Shown here: positions 41,501-50,633 of the stretch, one piece after another
Layout of the letters: the number at the start of each line of letters is the position of its first letter
How positions within the stretch are numbered: the stretch's first letter is position 1
From: JAURDE01 sp965365285
GTDB taxonomy: Bacteria; Bdellovibrionota; Bacteriovoracia; Bacteriovoracales; Bacteriovoracaceae
NCBI GenBank assembly: GCA_965365285.1
Contig: CBDUBC010000003.1
Coordinates: 23,794-87,793 of the forward strand
Length of the DNA stretch: 64,000 nucleotides
Direction of reading: 5' to 3'
Program-made: the position numbers and the translations under genes
Notes under the pieces: model-generated
The model's database searches: none
Seen by the model: the letters and a program-made list of their open reading frames with translations, nothing else
Told to the model about the DNA's origin: nothing

Positions 41501-43321
41501 ATGAAAACACCTCTTAAAAATATTGCAATCGTAGCACACGTTGACCATGGAAAAACAACCATGGTCGATGAACTTCTTAAACAATCCAACACTCTTGGAG
41601 AAAGAACCCAAATTGAAGAAAGAGTTATGGACTCCGGTGAACTCGAAAAAGAACGAGGGATTACCATAACCGCAAAGAACTGTAGTTTTAGATGGAAGGA
41701 TCACAAGATCAATCTACTCGATACCCCTGGACACGCCGACTTTGGTGGGGAGGTTGAAAGATCCTTAATGATGGTCGATGGTATTTTACTTCTGGTTGAT
41801 GCTGCTGAAGGGCCTCTTCCACAAACTCGTTTCGTTCTTTCCAAGGCAATGGAAAAGGATCTCAAAATTGGTGTTATTATCAATAAAATTGATCGTCCTG
41901 ACCAAAGAATTGAAGAGGTAGAGTCTGAAATTGAAGACCTTTTCCTTGATCTGGCCGATATTCTTCACAAAACAGACTTTGACCTCGATATTCCAATTTA
42001 CTATGCCTCTGCAAAAAATGGTATTTCAAGAAAATCTATGGATGAAGAAGATCAAGATCTTACCCCTATTTTAGACTTTATCTGTAGTGACTTTTTTCCA
42101 GAACCGACCATATCCCCGGGTGAAGATTTTCAAATGCTCGTTACAAACCTCACTTATTCGTCATATCTTGGCCCGCAGGTCGTTGGAAGAATTCAAAGAG
42201 GGACAGTTACTCGAAATACTAGCTTTACCCACTGTGATGCTGGCGACAGAAACAAAACCTTTAAAGTAACCAATATTCAAATCTTTGACGGCCTAGGAAC
42301 GACAGAAGTTGATGAAGCTTCAGCGGGAGAAATCGTAATCCTTGCTGGTCTTGAGAACGGAGATATTGGTGACACGATCTGTTCTAACAATAAAATTGAA
42401 CCGCTTGAAAGAATTCAGGTAGAACCACCTACAGTGTCTGTTACGGTTTCCGTAAATACGTCACCAAACTCTGGTCGAGAGGGTGAATACCTCACCAGTA
42501 GAAGACTTGAGGAATTCCTTGAAAACGCCTGTCGACATAATGTGGCACTTAAATATGCTCCAACTTCAGACCCAAAGGAATTTGAACTAAAAGGTAGAGG
42601 GGAACTTCAACTTGCCATCGTATTTGAAGAGATTAGAAGAGCTGGTTTTGAGCTTATGGTTGCAAGACCACAAGTTCTAATGAGAACTATAGATGATCAA
42701 AAGCATGAGCCGTATGAGTGGCTTGTTATTGATGCTCCTCAAGACTCTGTTGGTTCTATTACCGATGAGCTTTCTAGAAGAAAAGGGCTCATGAAATCAC
42801 TCCATCCGCTCGGATCTGATCGAACCAGAATAGAGTTTGAGATTCCTTCTCGAGGTCTGATTGGTTACCGTTCTAAATTCCTCACAGATACGCGAGGGGA
42901 AGGTATTATGTCTTCACAATTTCTTGAGTATAGACCTTATGCTGGTGATCTTCTGGGTCGAGTTAATGGTGCAATCATCTCTGACCGAACTGGAAAAGCG
43001 ACTCCCTATGCTCTTTTTAATCTTCTCCCTAATGGAAAACAATTCATCATTCCTGGTGAAAATGTTTACGAGGGTCAGGTAATCGGTGAACATACTAAAT
43101 CCAATGATATCAACGTAAACTGTGTAAGAGAAAAGCACCTCAGTTCCGTTCGAACTGCAGGTAAAGACGTCAACGTCGCTCTTCCTCCTATTCAAAAGCG
43201 AACACTTGAATGGGCCATGGACTGGATTGATAACGATGAATGGGTTGAGATTACACCTGCATCTGTACGGATTCGTAAGAAAAACCTTAATAAATCAACT
43301 CGATCTGTTGTTCGAAGTTAA
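41501..43321 (+). CDS. typA: Ribosome-associated GTPase TypA/BipA
   Basis: This 606-residue translational GTPase of the EF-G family binds the ribosome and supports 50S assembly and growth under stress or cold. The G motifs are AHVDHGKTTMVDELL (G1), RGITI (G2), LDTPGHADFGGEVERSL (G3) and NKIDRPDQR (G4). The C-terminal GRGELQLAIVFEEIRRAGFE and RGLIGYRSKFLTDTRGEGIM are TypA-specific. Length is as expected. It diverges from the RRM gene. Its end overlaps the MMACHC-like gene by 27 bases. Confidence 0.97.
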   Translation: MKTPLKNIAIVAHVDHGKTTMVDELLKQSNTLGERTQIEERVMDSGELEKERGITITAKNCSFRWKDHKINLLDTPGHADFGGEVERSLMMVDGILLLVDAAEGPLPQTRFVLSKAMEKDLKIGVIINKIDRPDQRIEEVESEIEDLFLDLADILHKTDFDLDIPIYYASAKNGISRKSMDEEDQDLTPILDFICSDFFPEPTISPGEDFQMLVTNLTYSSYLGPQVVGRIQRGTVTRNTSFTHCDAGDRNKTFKVTNIQIFDGLGTTEVDEASAGEIVILAGLENGDIGDTICSNNKIEPLERIQVEPPTVSVTVSVNTSPNSGREGEYLTSRRLEEFLENACRHNVALKYAPTSDPKEFELKGRGELQLAIVFEEIRRAGFELMVARPQVLMRTIDDQKHEPYEWLVIDAPQDSVGSITDELSRRKGLMKSLHPLGSDRTRIEFEIPSRGLIGYRSKFLTDTRGEGIMSSQFLEYRPYAGDLLGRVNGAIISDRTGKATPYALFNLLPNGKQFIIPGENVYEGQVIGEHTKSNDINVNCVREKHLSSVRTAGKDVNVALPPIQKRTLEWAMDWIDNDEWVEITPASVRIRKKNLNKSTRSVVRS

Positions 43322-43936
43322 AAAGCTTTTATCTTTTGTGTAGTGATAGCCTATTTGACTATCACTATACATCCATTCCTTTCCTTCAGGACAACTCATT
43401 CGAACCTTAACCCATTTTTGCCAAGAGCTGCCTTTCAGGGCCTTTTTAAGAGCTTCCTCGCATGGTTTAGAACAGCTTGGGCAGGGAGCATAGTCCTCTT
43501 TTACCTCCTCCTCATATCTTTGATCTAAGATTAGGATGCTTCTTAAGGAAAACCACATTCCATACTCAGAGTGCACAAGCAAATGAGCTGGCCCTAAGTG
43601 AGCTAGTCCACTTAGATGAGCTATTTTTTGAAAAGGAAAATAATCTGGGTTTTTATCTGAATAATGAATAATTTTGTAAGGTCCTTTAAATGAGTCTAAT
43701 ACCTTTTCTAGCTTTTGATTTACGAAGTGATCAAAAGGATGGTCAAGATTTTTATCAAGTTGGAGATGGTATTGGTCCCAAAACTTTCTAGTAAATCCTA
43801 TTAAAAGACCAAGATCACTTTCAAAAGAAAAGACAGGTAATTTTAACGCTGGATTAGTTTGGTGATAATCATGAGCTGAAAAGGGATAAACGATATCAAA
43901 TCCCACTCGAAGAAGGTTTGCCTTAAGCTCTCTCAC
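43295..43936 (-). CDS. MMACHC (CblC)-like cobalamin-processing protein
   Basis: This 213-residue cytoplasmic protein looks like MMACHC, which removes the upper ligand of cobalamin. Family cues are VGFDIVYPFSAHDYHQ near the N-terminus, a following LKLPVFSF, DHPFDHFVNQKLE and HSEYGMWFSLRSILIL. A Cys-rich stretch PCPSCSKPC recalls iron-sulfur sites of QueG-type proteins and could bind metal. GTG 43936 has AGGGA upstream and overlaps the BtuF-like gene by 14 bases. An ATG at 44050 would overlap by 128 bases and is unlikely. The neighbouring cobalamin-binding gene supports the call. Confidence 0.65.
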   Translation of the reverse strand: MRELKANLLRVGFDIVYPFSAHDYHQTNPALKLPVFSFESDLGLLIGFTRKFWDQYHLQLDKNLDHPFDHFVNQKLEKVLDSFKGPYKIIHYSDKNPDYFPFQKIAHLSGLAHLGPAHLLVHSEYGMWFSLRSILILDQRYEEEVKEDYAPCPSCSKPCEEALKKALKGSSWQKWVKVRMSCPEGKEWMYSDSQIGYHYTKDKSFLTSNNRSS

Positions 43937-44711
43937 AAATTTCCCTAAAAAGCTTATAAAGAATATCAAGTCCATCTTCAAATAGCGCTGGGCCGGGCTG
44001 TAGGAAAATGGCTGGATCAAGCTCATAAATATTATGGTATTGAAGTGCACTCATATTGAGCCACCCCTCTCGTTTTTGAAAGCTTTCAATATCTACTTTT
44101 TTTCCACACCAGCAGGCCAGAATGACTTCTGGATCTTTTTCAATCACCTGTTGGTCAGAAACAAAGCGCTCTTTTGCTAAAAATCCGTCCGCCAGATCAC
44201 TGAAAATATTTTTCCCACCACAAATTTCAACCAGCTCAGAAAAATATCGAATACCACTTATTCTTGGCTCATCCCATTCTTCAATATAAACGCGAGGACA
44301 CCAAGAAAGTTCTAAGGCCATAAGCTTAAATTCATTTAGCTTTTTTCTATAGCCTTCAATGATCTCAATCGATTTTTCTCGCGCTCCCACTAAACTTCCA
44401 AGAGCTAGCAGGTAATCGAGGACTTCATTAAGAGAGCGATGATTAGAAATCCAGACATTAAACCCACCTTCAATGAGATCTCTCGCTATATCTTTTTGAA
44501 TATCAGAATAGCCCACAATTAGATCGGGGTTTAAATTTTTAATGGATTTTATATTGGCCTTAAGGAAAGAGGATACGACCTTCTTCGTTTTTGCCTCTTG
44601 AGGTCTTTCCACATAGGCACTGATGCCTACTATTTTTTCTTCTAATCCAAGCTTATAGAGCCATTCGACGCTCTCTTCTGTAATGCAAACTATTCGATTA
44701 GGGTAACTCAT
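43923..44711 (-). CDS. BtuF-like cobalamin-binding protein without signal peptide
   Basis: This 262-residue protein has the two-lobed helical-backbone binding fold of BtuF/FecB proteins: RIVCITEESVEWLYKLGLEE, DLIVGYSDIQKDIARDLIEG, then WDEPRISGIRYFSELVEICG and LQPGPALFEDGLDILYKLF. Most relatives are periplasmic partners of ABC transporters. Here the protein starts MSYPNRIVCITEE with no signal peptide, so it should be cytoplasmic, and no transporter gene is adjacent. The start overlaps the LysC-LysA stop (ATGA). Together with the MMACHC-like gene it suggests intracellular handling of B12. Confidence 0.8.
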   Translation of the reverse strand: MSYPNRIVCITEESVEWLYKLGLEEKIVGISAYVERPQEAKTKKVVSSFLKANIKSIKNLNPDLIVGYSDIQKDIARDLIEGGFNVWISNHRSLNEVLDYLLALGSLVGAREKSIEIIEGYRKKLNEFKLMALELSWCPRVYIEEWDEPRISGIRYFSELVEICGGKNIFSDLADGFLAKERFVSDQQVIEKDPEVILACWCGKKVDIESFQKREGWLNMSALQYHNIYELDPAIFLQPGPALFEDGLDILYKLFREICERA

Positions 44712-47293
44712 GAATCGAGAAATACCTCACTAGCGGGCTTTCGTAAATTATATTCCGAGCTCATAACACGTCCGTATGCCCCTGCAGTATCGATAAGAAT
44801 AATATCTCCCTCTTCTGTTTTTGGGAGTTTACGTGAATAACCTAGGGTATCTCCGGATTCACATATTGTACCTACGATATCGGCCATCTCTTCATAATTT
44901 TGATCAATTTTAGTGAGGTTAACGATTTCGTGGTAAGCACCATAAAGGCTTGGTCTAATCAGAGAATTCATGCCTGTATCGATTCCAACAAACCTCTTTC
45001 CTGATTTATTCTTAATCTGATTTACACGAGAAAGAAGTACTCCTGCCTGAGCAATAATATAACGTCCTGGCTCTAGCCAAATTTCAAGCCCCTCTAAGGT
45101 AGATTTAAAATCCATAAGGGATTCGTCCAAAAGATGAATATCCATTTGATCGCGATCAAAACGATCTGGAACTCCTAAACCACCACCGAGATCGATATAT
45201 TTGAGGTTGGGGAATCGAATCTTTAGGCTTGATAAATAGATAGCAGACTCTTTCCAGGTATCTTTTTTAAAGATTCCACTTCCATTATGCGTATGGAGAC
45301 CAACAATATTAACTTGATATTTTTCTACAATTTCACAAATCTCATCAAGGTCATCTTTGGTGATTCCAAACTTAGATTGAGTTCCTGAGGTCACTACGTA
45401 TTTATGGTGACCTCCTCCTTGAAGAACATCTAAGCGAAGAAAAAGATCTCTTCCTTCAAACAAATCTCCCCAATATCTTAGAGGATAAAGATTATCAACC
45501 GTGACATGGACTCCTTTTTCCAAAGCTTTGGCATATTCCTCTTTAGAAATAAAATTAGGAGTGAAAAGGATTCTATTTGGTTTAATGTCTGGAAAAAGCT
45601 CAAAAAGTCTATCTAACTCAAAAACACTGACACACTCGAATCCAAGACCTTGATCATAGACTGTTTTTAAAACTTTCTCGTGATTATTTGCCTTCATGCT
45701 ATAAAAAATTCGATCAATAGATTTTAGACCTTTGAGATTCTCAATAGAGTTGAGGATCGTTTTTTGATCATAAACATAAAGTGAACCTCTCTCTTGAGAA
45801 AGTTTTACCAGTTCTTGTTTTCTAGAGGACCACCAAGGATCTTTTAAAAGATAAGCTGGTCTATTCTCCGGATTATTAATTTCTTTCCAGGTATTTCCAT
45901 ATATAGAAGTTAAGAAGGTGTCTGAAAAAAGTTGATCATGAAGAAGAGGCAAAACTTGAAGAATATCGGCCTCATTCATAACGAGTGTCAGATTGAGGTC
46001 ATTTGCCGATTGACTAAGCAGATAGATTTTTTTGTCCTCTAATTTTTCAAACAAGGGAGTTAATCGATGGATAATCGAGCGAATATTCTTTCCCACAAAA
46101 CTAATGGAAGAGCAGTCATGATTATAATCAACTTTACCAAAGTTTTTTAATTCTTTGAAAAGCTCTTTCATCACAACCTTATCTCGACTCAAAGGCGTAT
46201 TATCGAGAGTAATCGTTACCTGGTTCTCAGAAGAAGAAATAAGGTCAATCGATAACCCCCTTTGAGCAAAGATTGCTAAGAATTCACTTAAAAAACCAGA
46301 CTCTTGCCACATATCCACTGTATCAATTGAAATCAATTGGATGTTTTTCTTTATGCAGATTCCTTTAATCTGGGCACCCTCTTCTCCAAGATCATTTTCA
46401 ATAATGGTCCCTGAAAGCTCTGGAAGAAAGATAGATTTAACAAGAAGTGGAATTCCCCTTCTTTTAGCTGGCTCTATACAGCGAGGATGAAGAACTTTTG
46501 CACCTGCTGATGCCATCTCTCTTGCCTCGTCGTAGTGAACTTTTTTAAGAAGTCTTGCCTGGCCTATTTTGAAAGGATCAGCGGTGAACATCCCTGGTAC
46601 ATCCGTCCATATTTCACATCGAAGAGCATCTATTTTTGAGGCAAAATAACTCGCCGATGTGTCCGAGCCACCTCTACCTAGAAGAACTGTATCTCCCGCT
46701 GAATTTGAACAAATAAAGCCTTGAGTAATAATTGTTTTATTTTGAGAAATCGCCTCAATAAGCTTTTTATCGCTTCCATGCGAACAAGCATTATTGGTAT
46801 AAGCTTCGCTTGAGCTATTCATTGTTGGGATAGAGGCCTTAAGGTATTTTCTCGCATCAATCCAAAGAACATCTTGTCCAGACTTTTCAAGAAAGGCGGC
46901 ACCAATCTTTGTAGACATGATCTCTCCGAGCCCCATTAGTCTTGCCTCAAGTCTATAGGTCGCATCTTTTGTGAGCTGAATACCTTTGAGGATATTTTCA
47001 AGCTCCATAAAATCGTTTTCTAACAGATCATTAGCCAATTCAAGCTTTTTAAGAAGATCATAATGGCGGTTTTTGATTTCATTGAGTCCTTTATCATATC
47101 CATTAATAAGGGCCTGTTTTTGTGCTAATAAAAGTCCATCAGATACTTTAGCAAGGGCCGAGCAGACAAGAAATGGTCTCAACCCCTTTTTGTTATAATC
47201 AGAACATACTTTTGAGATCGTATGCCAGTTTTTTGCCTCAGCAACTGAGGTTCCCCCAAACTTGAGTACTACATTCTCCAATGAAAACTCCAA
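44708..47293 (-). CDS. Bifunctional aspartate kinase / diaminopimelate decarboxylase
   Basis: This 861-residue fusion joins the first and last steps of lysine synthesis. Residues 1 to about 460 are aspartate kinase (VLKFGGTSVAEAKNW at 9-23; LLGRGGSDTSASYFASKIDA; ACT region about 315-455). Residues 480-861 are a PLP fold-III decarboxylase with Lys534 (FYSMKANNHEK), GLHTHNGSGIF, YIDLGGGLGVP and the C-terminal CESGDTLG. It makes aspartyl phosphate and decarboxylates meso-diaminopimelate to lysine. ACT domains suggest feedback control by lysine. It lies mid-operon, downstream of rhodanese and upstream of the BtuF-like gene. Confidence 0.95.
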   Translation of the reverse strand: MEFSLENVVLKFGGTSVAEAKNWHTISKVCSDYNKKGLRPFLVCSALAKVSDGLLLAQKQALINGYDKGLNEIKNRHYDLLKKLELANDLLENDFMELENILKGIQLTKDATYRLEARLMGLGEIMSTKIGAAFLEKSGQDVLWIDARKYLKASIPTMNSSSEAYTNNACSHGSDKKLIEAISQNKTIITQGFICSNSAGDTVLLGRGGSDTSASYFASKIDALRCEIWTDVPGMFTADPFKIGQARLLKKVHYDEAREMASAGAKVLHPRCIEPAKRRGIPLLVKSIFLPELSGTIIENDLGEEGAQIKGICIKKNIQLISIDTVDMWQESGFLSEFLAIFAQRGLSIDLISSSENQVTITLDNTPLSRDKVVMKELFKELKNFGKVDYNHDCSSISFVGKNIRSIIHRLTPLFEKLEDKKIYLLSQSANDLNLTLVMNEADILQVLPLLHDQLFSDTFLTSIYGNTWKEINNPENRPAYLLKDPWWSSRKQELVKLSQERGSLYVYDQKTILNSIENLKGLKSIDRIFYSMKANNHEKVLKTVYDQGLGFECVSVFELDRLFELFPDIKPNRILFTPNFISKEEYAKALEKGVHVTVDNLYPLRYWGDLFEGRDLFLRLDVLQGGGHHKYVVTSGTQSKFGITKDDLDEICEIVEKYQVNIVGLHTHNGSGIFKKDTWKESAIYLSSLKIRFPNLKYIDLGGGLGVPDRFDRDQMDIHLLDESLMDFKSTLEGLEIWLEPGRYIIAQAGVLLSRVNQIKNKSGKRFVGIDTGMNSLIRPSLYGAYHEIVNLTKIDQNYEEMADIVGTICESGDTLGYSRKLPKTEEGDIILIDTAGAYGRVMSSEYNLRKPASEVFLDS

Positions 47294-47310
47294 GAATTTT
47301 TATATTTTGA

Positions 47311-47652
47311 TTAATCTACTTTAATAGGAAAGTTGGACTTCTTCCAATCGAGGATTCCACCTTCAAGATTTGTGACATCTGTAAAGCCGTTATCAAGAAG
47401 AAATTCGCTCATCTTACGACTTCTTGCTCCGCTACGGCACTGGATGATTACTTCTTTGTCTTTCCAGTCTAGAATTTTAGTATAGTCTTGAGCAAATGTA
47501 CTCATAGGCAAGAGAATTGCCCCTTCAATATGACCTTCATCCCACTCGTATTGTTCGCGACAATCGACGAGTAGAATCTCTTCTTTTTTATCGAGTTTTT
47601 CTTTGAGTTCGGTAACGCGAATTTCCTTTACCTCTTTTAACGTCTCTCCCAC
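47311..47652 (-). CDS. Single-domain rhodanese-like protein
   Basis: This 113-residue protein carries LLVDCREQYEWDEGHIEGA and the active-site loop IIQCRSGARSRK with Cys72, then LEGGILDWKK. Such proteins carry persulfide sulfur or act in redox reactions. GTG 47652 has AAGGAG five bases upstream and lies inside the end of the helicase gene. A longer frame to 47721 exists but lacks a ribosome site. It is encoded 17 bases before the LysC-LysA fusion. Confidence 0.9.
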   Translation of the reverse strand: MGETLKEVKEIRVTELKEKLDKKEEILLVDCREQYEWDEGHIEGAILLPMSTFAQDYTKILDWKDKEVIIQCRSGARSRKMSEFLLDNGFTDVTNLEGGILDWKKSNFPIKVD

Positions 47653-49033
47653 CTGTTCTCCTTCTCGAATTATTGACCAGTCTATCTTTAATATTCTGTT
47701 CAATTTCGGAAAGATCGTCAAACCTTCTTAGATCTCGGTTGAACATCCATGCAAAAGTAAGCTTTAGAATGTCGTCTTTACTGAGATGCTCCAACTCTCC
47801 GCTATATAATTTAAATGTAGGATCGATTTTAAAGCTTTCTTTCTTACCACAGATCGCAGTAATTAGAGTTTCCATCTTATGAAGCTCGTCAGAAACTAAA
47901 CTCTTTTTAAGATGATCAACAGTTGGAAGCTTTTTTACTTCAAGCTTCTTACCAATATGCTTTTCAATCGCTCGAACTTTAGAGAGATCTTTTACGTCAA
48001 CAATAGAAAGAGCAATTCCTTTTTCCCCCGCTCGACCAGTTCGACCGATTCTATGGATATAGTTTTCAAGCTCTCTTGGAACACCAAGATTAATTACGTG
48101 AGTCAAGTTCGAAACATCAATTCCTCGAGCCGCAACATCTGTGCAGATTAGAAGTTGTACTTTCTTTGCTTTAAAAAGAGTCATGATTCTATTTCTTTGA
48201 CCTTGCCCCATATCTCCGTGAAGAACTTCCACTTTATAACCTCTAGAGATGAGCTCAGTACCAAACTGGTCACATTGTCTTTTGGTTTGGCAAAAGATCA
48301 TAGCGTACATATCTGGTTCACTCTTCATAAGTCGAGTAACGGCTTCTAGGTGAAATTTTTCTTTAACTAAATAGAGATTTTGTTCTATATCAGGTTTAGA
48401 AACGGAGTCAGGAGATACAGTTACAAAATGAGGATCTTGAAGATCATTCTTAATGAGATTCTTGATTTGCTTAGGCATAGTCGCTGAAAACATCCACGTC
48501 TTTCTTTGTCTATTGAAAGATTGAATGATTTGTTGAAGCGCTTCATAGAATCCCATTTTAAGCATTTCATCAGCTTCATCGAGAACAAGGTAAGAGGTTT
48601 CTTTAAATTTAAGAACTTTTCGATCCATTAGATCGATCACTCTACCTGGAGTACCAATAACTACATTGGCCTTATTGGATTTTACTTTTCTAATTTGTTT
48701 ATCATAGGGCTCGCCACCAACGACAACCACAGTGCTTAATTTATGATTAGCGGCGAGTTTTTCAAACTCTACTGCGATTTGGTGAGCAAGCTCTCTAGTA
48801 GGAGCTAATATTAGCGCCTGAAGAGGCCTTGGATTGGTTGCTAAATATTCAATAAGAGGGATACAAAAAGCAGCGGTTTTACCGGTACCGGTCTGGGCCT
48901 GTCCTACGAAGTCTCCATTTTCTTTTAGAAGATGAGGAATCGTGAGTTGTTGAATTTGAGTTGGAGACTCAAATCCCATTTTTTCGATGGCCTTGAGTGT
49001 AGGAGAACTAAGTTTTAAGTCTTTAAATTTCAT
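47588..49033 (-). CDS. DEAD-box RNA helicase
   Basis: This 481-residue ATP-dependent RNA helicase has all expected motifs in order: the Q motif FESPTQIQQLTIP, AQTGTGKTAAF (I), APTRELAHQIA (Ia), VLDEADEM (II), MFSATMP (III), TDVAARGIDV and HRIGRTGRAG (VI). The C-terminal tail is Arg/Gly-rich (RRRTGGRDVKRGKGNSRYR), as in RhlE or CsdA-like proteins. ATG 49033 (MKFKDLKLS) is preferred; GTG 49045 is possible. It leads the five-gene minus-strand operon, and its 3' end overlaps the rhodanese gene by 65 bases. Confidence 0.94.
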   Translation of the reverse strand: MKFKDLKLSSPTLKAIEKMGFESPTQIQQLTIPHLLKENGDFVGQAQTGTGKTAAFCIPLIEYLATNPRPLQALILAPTRELAHQIAVEFEKLAANHKLSTVVVVGGEPYDKQIRKVKSNKANVVIGTPGRVIDLMDRKVLKFKETSYLVLDEADEMLKMGFYEALQQIIQSFNRQRKTWMFSATMPKQIKNLIKNDLQDPHFVTVSPDSVSKPDIEQNLYLVKEKFHLEAVTRLMKSEPDMYAMIFCQTKRQCDQFGTELISRGYKVEVLHGDMGQGQRNRIMTLFKAKKVQLLICTDVAARGIDVSNLTHVINLGVPRELENYIHRIGRTGRAGEKGIALSIVDVKDLSKVRAIEKHIGKKLEVKKLPTVDHLKKSLVSDELHKMETLITAICGKKESFKIDPTFKLYSGELEHLSKDDILKLTFAWMFNRDLRRFDDLSEIEQNIKDRLVNNSRRRTGGRDVKRGKGNSRYRTQRKTR

Positions 49034-49165
49034 AATGCTCAGCACCCTACGCTCAAAAAGGAATAAAAGATAGTTAATTGTATTAATTATCTTGCCTCAA
49101 GTCGTAAGTATATGATTTTATTATAGATACGCTCAGTCATGTCTTGTCCAGCAAACCTTGTTATT

Positions 49166-49183
49166 TTCAAACAAACGTTTGAA
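49166..49183. promoter_or_regulatory. Candidate TetR operator before the efflux operon
   Basis: TTCAAAC, AAAC, GTTTGAA form a perfect seven-base inverted repeat, with the palindrome CAAACGTTTG nested in it. It ends 13 bases before the TolC-like start codon, where a repressor would block transcription or early elongation. The operon's last gene encodes a TetR regulator. Confidence 0.6.
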
Positions 49184-49196
49184 CTAGAGAGTACTT

Positions 49197-50633
49197 ATGA
49201 TTTTTGCCTTATTTCTCCTGCAATTCTCACTTTCTCATGCTGAAGGGTTCCTTCTCTCTGAGGTAAGTCTTGAAAAAGAGCTTAAAGATGGAGTCCCAAC
49301 TATCGAAAAGATTGAGGCCCAAAGCGCTCAAAGAGAGTTTGAGTATTCTCAATCTGAAGAAAAGTTTGCTCCATCTCTTCAGTTCAGAACCGAGTACCTT
49401 AATAGCAACGAAAAATCTTTTATTAGCTATATTCCAGTGACTCAAAAAAATTTAGGGCAAACCATAAGTGTAAAAAAAATGACCCAATACGGAACTGAAC
49501 TAAGTGCCAGTCTATATAGTCATCAAAACAGTAATAATATTTATAACAACGCCACCACAACAGGGGTTGGAGTAAGCGTTGGGTTGGATCTTTATAAAGA
49601 TTTTCTTGGTAGGAGCTCGAGGGCAATCGTTGAAAATAAAGAAATTAAAAGCAAAAGAGCAAAATTAGAAAAAAACCTTCAAAAAAGAAATTTTGTAGTT
49701 CAGATGAAAAAGCTCTACTGGGCGATTGTCGCTAATGCTGAATCTTTAAAGATCTCTAGAAAACTTCTCTCTTCGTCTGAAGAGCAACTTCAAATTTCAA
49801 AGAGAAAATTTAAAAGTGGTGTTTCTGATCAAGGTGAAGTCGCTCGTTATGAGGCCCAAGTCGCTCAAAGAAAGGCCCAAATTATCTCTTTTGAATACCA
49901 AAGGAGTAATTTATTTAGACAACTTAAAGAATTAGTCCCTACTCTCTCTAGAAAAGACATTGTCATTGCCGATTACGACGTAGACAAAACGGTTGAAGAA
50001 GTTCTCATTTGCTCTGAGTATATCAAAACTCTCGAAGAGACCCCCTATGACTCAAGTTATTATGATGAGATTATTGAAATTTTACTAGAAGAACAAAGGC
50101 TTGATGAAAAAGTAACTTCTCTTTATTCTGATATTGATATCAAGTTAATGGTAAGCTACGACTCTACAGGGAAGGATTTTGGCTACAGTAAATCCATTGA
50201 CGATTTTCAAGATGACGGCCGAAATACTCTCGCTATGGGTCTTCAAATTAATATTCCTCTTGGTAGATCAAAATCCAATTCTGAAGAATTATTAAATAAA
50301 GTTCAAAAAAGGATGTATTTGGCCCAGCAATTAGAGAGTAAAGCAAAACTCGATGCTTTTCACACCCAAACCGTTCAATCAATCGATTATCTAAGAGAAG
50401 TCATTAAGAATCAGAAGCGAAACTCTTTTTTCCTTTCTAAATCAATCGCTGAGAGTAAAAGAAAATATCGTCAAGCAAGGATTACCGTAGAACAACTCGT
50501 TCAGGAGCAAGATTCCCTACTCAACTCAGATCTCCAAACGATTGAGTCTAATCTCGCTGTTATTCATACTCTTTATGATTATTTTTCAGTTTTTGGACAA
50601 ACCTCATGCTCAATTAATAGGACTAATATATGA
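49197..50633 (+). CDS. TolC-family outer-membrane efflux protein
   Basis: This 478-residue protein has a short signal peptide (ending SLSHAEG) and two long helical hairpin repeats typical of TolC. QISKRKFKSGVSDQGEVARYEAQVAQ (about 198-223), shown here in part as KFKSGVSDQGEVARYEAQ, and KYRQARITVEQLVQEQDSLL are the paired family signatures. It should form the trimeric outer-membrane channel of an efflux system. It is the first gene of the operon and its stop overlaps the RND gene start (ATGA). A palindromic operator lies just upstream. Confidence 0.9.
   Translation: MIFALFLLQFSLSHAEGFLLSEVSLEKELKDGVPTIEKIEAQSAQREFEYSQSEEKFAPSLQFRTEYLNSNEKSFISYIPVTQKNLGQTISVKKMTQYGTELSASLYSHQNSNNIYNNATTTGVGVSVGLDLYKDFLGRSSRAIVENKEIKSKRAKLEKNLQKRNFVVQMKKLYWAIVANAESLKISRKLLSSSEEQLQISKRKFKSGVSDQGEVARYEAQVAQRKAQIISFEYQRSNLFRQLKELVPTLSRKDIVIADYDVDKTVEEVLICSEYIKTLEETPYDSSYYDEIIEILLEEQRLDEKVTSLYSDIDIKLMVSYDSTGKDFGYSKSIDDFQDDGRNTLAMGLQINIPLGRSKSNSEELLNKVQKRMYLAQQLESKAKLDAFHTQTVQSIDYLREVIKNQKRNSFFLSKSIAESKRKYRQARITVEQLVQEQDSLLNSDLQTIESNLAVIHTLYDYFSVFGQTSCSINRTNI

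Noticed and set aside
43937..44050. Longer N-terminus for the MMACHC-like protein
   Set aside because: It would lie deep within the BtuF-like gene and lacks a good ribosome site; GTG 43936 matches the family start.
44712..47310. Cobalamin or lysine riboswitch for the operon
   Set aside because: Genes are joined by overlaps or a 17-base gap, leaving no room for a riboswitch before lysC-lysA or the BtuF-like gene.
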